Source: Cytophagales bacterium (lineage in GTDB: Bacteria; Bacteroidota; Bacteroidia; Cytophagales; 172606-1). From it: a stretch of 15,581 bases of DNA. The stretch covers positions 1 through 15,581 of the forward strand of contig JALOMD010000093.1 of NCBI GenBank assembly GCA_025455595.1, in the 5' to 3' direction. The translations under genes and the position numbers were made by a program. Shown piece by piece: positions 14,042-15,581 of the stretch; positions within the stretch are counted from its first letter, which is position 1; each line of letters opens with the position of its first letter. The notes under the pieces were generated by a model. It did not search any database. It had not been told where the DNA came from and worked only from the letters and a program-made list of their open reading frames with translations.

Positions 14042-14070
14042 CCGTTTTAAGCAATTTTTGCCCAAAGCGG
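14042..14070. repeat. 29-bp dispersed palindrome, copy R9
   Basis: Left half CCGTTTTAAGCAA, spacer TTT, right half TTGCCCAAAGCGG. The outermost pair is switched to C-G compared with the G-C of other copies, which is a compensated change. Confidence 0.88.
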
Positions 14071-14112
14071 ACAGACGCAAAAATAACCTGTAGGCGTGTT
14101 CGGAAAGATAAG

Positions 14113-14160
14113 CATGGCATCCCCACGGATCGGGACAGGTCGTCCCCAAGACATGCCATG
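14113..14160. repeat. Long hairpin with a nested stem upstream of the hydrolase gene
   Basis: CATGGCAT (14113-14120) pairs with ATGCCATG (14153-14160). The 32-base loop contains a second stem, GGGAC/GTCCC (14132-14146). It ends 9 bases before R10. Confidence 0.55.
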
Positions 14161-14169
14161 AGACGCTGG

Positions 14170-14198
14170 CCGTTTTAGGCAAAAATTGCCCAAAACGC
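14170..14198. repeat. 29-bp dispersed palindrome, copy R10
   Basis: Left half CCGTTTTAGGCAA, spacer AAA, right half TTGCCCAAAACGC. It lies 40 bases upstream of the hydrolase start codon and abuts the ATTCTGAATTC repeat. Confidence 0.9.
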
Positions 14199-14223
14199 AT
14201 TCTGAATTCATAATTCTGAATTC
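14199..14223. repeat. AT-rich direct repeat ATTCTGAATTC
   Basis: Two exact 11-base copies start at 14199 and 14213, a 14-base period; a partial third unit (TAAATTA) follows. It directly joins R10 and lies in the leader of the hydrolase gene. Confidence 0.6.
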
Positions 14224-14238
14224 TAAATTAAACAAAAC

Positions 14239-15204
14239 ATGCCTCTTCTGCCGCCTCCCTCCTACCGGCCGCCCGCCCACCAGTGGAACCGCCACTTGCA
14301 GACCATCCTGCCCAATGTGTTTCGGCGCGTGGAAGGCGTGCAGTATGCCCGCGAACGCATTTGGCTGCCCGACGGCGACTTTCTGGATTTGGACTGGAGC
14401 CGCGTGCCGCCGCCCACGTCGCGGCTCGCCATCTTGACGCACGGACTGCTGGGCAACGCCCACCGGCCCTACATGCTGGGCATGGCCAAGGCCCTGAACC
14501 GCCGGGGCTGGGACGTGTTGAGTTGGAACATGCGCGGCCTGAGCGGCGAACCCAACCGCCTCGAACGCATGACGCTCCACGGCAGCAGCGAAGACTTGGC
14601 GGCGGTTGTGGGCCATGTGCTGCGCGAAAGTCCGCAGCCGTACCGGCACATTTCGTTGATTGGTTTCAGCAAAGGCGGCAACATGTCGCTGAAATACGTG
14701 GGCGAACTTGGCGAAAACGTGCCCGCCGAAATCAAAAGCGTGGTCGCGATTTCCGCTCCGGTTGACGTGCTGGGCAGCGTGTCGGCAATGGGCGACAACA
14801 GCCTGTACGCCAAGATGTTCCACCGAAAACTGCGCAAGTTTCTTTTGGCAAAATCCGCCCAAATCGCCCCGGCCGACTTGCGCCGCTTGCTGACCTGCCG
14901 CACCATCACCGAAATGACCGAATGGTACATCGGCCCGCTGCACGGTTTCCGCAACGCCGAGGATTATTGCGTGCGCAACAGTGCCTTGCCGCATTTGCAG
15001 CGCATCCGCGTGCCGAGCCTGCTGCTCAACGCCCTCAACGACCCGGTGCTGTCGGAAAGTTGCTCGCCGCGAGCCGTGGCCGAGCAATCCGAATACTTGT
15101 TCTTGGAAACGCCCGCCTTGGGCGGCCACGTCGGTTTCGGCCTGCTGCACGACGAAAACACATGGGCCGAGCAACGCACGCTGGCTTTTCTGTCGGGGCT
15201 TTAG
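14239..15204 (+). CDS. YheT-type alpha/beta-fold hydrolase
   Basis: The product has 321 residues, close to the usual 320-340 of the YheT/ABHD1-like esterase family. It starts MPLLPPPSYRPP, and HQWNRHLQTILPNVFRR at 14-30 is the family's N-terminal signature (a W-x-x-x-HLQTI motif). The fold is seen as LAILTHGLLGNAHRPYMLGM (oxyanion region), RGWDVLSWNMRGLSGEPNR, and the nucleophile elbow GFSKGGN with Ser144. The LLNALNDP segment supplies Asp268 and GGHVGF supplies His297. The catalytic triad is thus complete; the elbow has Lys where GFSLGGN is more common. There is no signal peptide, so it is probably cytosolic. The family hydrolyses short-chain esters in vitro, but the natural substrate is not known. 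Palindromes flank the gene on both sides (R10 and R11). Confidence 0.93.
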   Translation: MPLLPPPSYRPPAHQWNRHLQTILPNVFRRVEGVQYARERIWLPDGDFLDLDWSRVPPPTSRLAILTHGLLGNAHRPYMLGMAKALNRRGWDVLSWNMRGLSGEPNRLERMTLHGSSEDLAAVVGHVLRESPQPYRHISLIGFSKGGNMSLKYVGELGENVPAEIKSVVAISAPVDVLGSVSAMGDNSLYAKMFHRKLRKFLLAKSAQIAPADLRRLLTCRTITEMTEWYIGPLHGFRNAEDYCVRNSALPHLQRIRVPSLLLNALNDPVLSESCSPRAVAEQSEYLFLETPALGGHVGFGLLHDENTWAEQRTLAFLSGL

Positions 15205-15241
15205 AAACCTAAGAGGTTATTTAAAATTCAATTTGAAGGTT

Positions 15242-15270
15242 GCGTTTCGGGCAAAAATTGCCCAAAACAC
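15242..15270. repeat. 29-bp dispersed palindrome, copy R11
   Basis: Left half GCGTTTCGGGCAA, spacer AAA, right half TTGCCCAAAACAC. Both non-Watson-Crick positions become G-U on the - strand. It lies 37 bases after the hydrolase stop. Confidence 0.9.
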
Positions 15271-15280
15271 CTTTGTTTTT

Positions 15281-15408
15281 ATCCGTCATTGCGAGCCGCA
15301 ACGAAGTGGAGGCGTGGCAATCTTATTCCCACAGGCCCGGAAAATGGCTCTGCCAAAGGCTCGCGACACTCCGTAGCAGATTGCTTCGCTTCGCTCGCAA
15401 TGACGGAT
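15281..15408. mobile_element. CGTCATTGCGAG-type inverted repeat element, about 128 bp
   Basis: Perfect 16-base ends ATCCGTCATTGCGAGC (15281-15296) and GCTCGCAATGACGGAT (15393-15408) enclose a sequence with inner matches (GCAATCT at 15317, AGATTGC at 15378). CGTCATTGCGAG with a nearby GAAGCAATC-type core is a dispersed intergenic repeat known from many bacterial genomes. It has no coding capacity and sits exactly between R11 and R12. Confidence 0.7.
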
Positions 15409-15417
15409 ACTTTTTAG

Positions 15418-15446
15418 CCGTTTTGAGCAAATTTTACCCAAAACGC
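15418..15446. repeat. 29-bp dispersed palindrome, copy R12
   Basis: Left half CCGTTTTGAGCAA, spacer ATT, right half TTACCCAAAACGC. It starts 10 bases beyond the CGTCATTGCGAG element. Confidence 0.88.
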
Positions 15447-15581
15447 CTCTTGTACCCCACGGCCTACACTTCCTGCCACAGACCTTTCCTCCTAACAGGA
15501 CACCACAGGATGCCCAATTCTGCTGCTTCGGTTTTCTTGACTGAAAAAAATCGCTTTTTCTCTTAACATTGTACAAAACCG

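Larger units (their letters stand above)
13625..14238. other. Divergent intergenic region with many repeats, no gene
   Basis: This 614-base region lies between the leftward PH-like gene and the rightward hydrolase gene. It contains a GTTAGTCGT-type tract (13628-13660), R8, a GATT-period tract (13718-13795), a half-site GCGTTTCGGGCAA (13807-13819), a cluster of GC-rich hairpins (13825-13944), R9, a long hairpin (14113-14160), R10 and an ATTCTGAATTC direct repeat (14199-14223). Short frames here encode repeat-derived Pro/Arg/Gly-rich peptides and are not credible. Confidence 0.7.
15205..15581. other. Intergenic stretch to the window end, repeats only
   Basis: These 377 bases hold R11, a CGTCATTGCGAG inverted element, R12 and about 130 bases of unassigned DNA. 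A leftward frame at 15576-15286 gives a Cys/Arg-rich peptide containing SIRHCERSEAI, the usual mistranslation of the CGTCATTGCGAG repeat, and is not taken as a gene. Confidence 0.65.

Noticed and set aside
14047..15174. 375-residue leftward open frame opposite the hydrolase gene
   Set aside because: It is His/Gln/Arg-rich, matches no family, and lies antisense to a hydrolase with a complete catalytic triad; it is a GC-bias shadow.
13672..15446. The dense palindromes as a CRISPR array
   Set aside because: Spacing is irregular (about 40 to 1,000 bases), units vary, the repeat is a full palindrome, and no cas gene is present.
15286..15576. 96-residue leftward open frame at the window end
   Set aside because: It consists of translated repeats (palindrome R12 and the CGTCATTGCGAG element, giving SIRHCERSEAI).

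Overview
The window reads as a chromosome segment of a moderately GC-rich member of the Bacteroidota, probably the Cytophagia/Saprospiria side. The evidence is a TonB with the Bacteroidota N-terminal signature (FEGRNHAYGAYMLRK), two tandem exbD genes, lipoprotein signals, start codons without clear Shine-Dalgarno sites, and a D-Ala-D-Ala dipeptidase and GH95-like enzyme of Bacteroidota type. I cannot name a genus.

Layout. Positions 1-1071 (+) hold the 3' part of nuoN (complex I, proton-pumping subunit N). From 7357 down to 1255 (- strand) lies one operon-like block: exbB, exbD1, exbD2, tonB, a 69-residue two-helix membrane protein, a PstS-like lipoprotein and a secreted TPR protein, ending in a strong hairpin at 1194-1234. 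The first four form a TonB energy-transduction motor (inner-membrane proton channel plus periplasm-spanning transducer). The last three are tightly linked but of unknown role; translational spacing (2, 8 and 1 bases) suggests they are made with TonB. Upstream of it (- strand) is an APC-family amino acid permease whose last helix is lost by a deletion plus frameshift; the expected C-terminal tail survives in another frame. Then come a secreted GH95-like glycoside hydrolase (-), a D-Ala-D-Ala dipeptidase (+), a small PH-like protein (-) and a YheT-type alpha/beta hydrolase (+).

The most striking feature is the spacer DNA. A 29-bp palindrome (half-sites GCGTTTTRRGCAA and TTGCYYAAAACGC around three A/T bases) occurs 12 times in 15.6 kb, plus two expanded, degenerate copies and several half-sites. 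All convincing copies are outside credible genes. They are repeatedly nested in, or abut, other repeats: a 50-bp perfect palindrome, a 25-bp inverted repeat, a CGTCATTGCGAG inverted element, and several different short-period near-tandem tracts. A separate 151-bp element (12099-12249) has 20-bp terminal inverted repeats and a head-to-head pair of GTAG-led hairpins resembling REP sequences. No CRISPR, transposase, tRNA or rRNA gene is seen.
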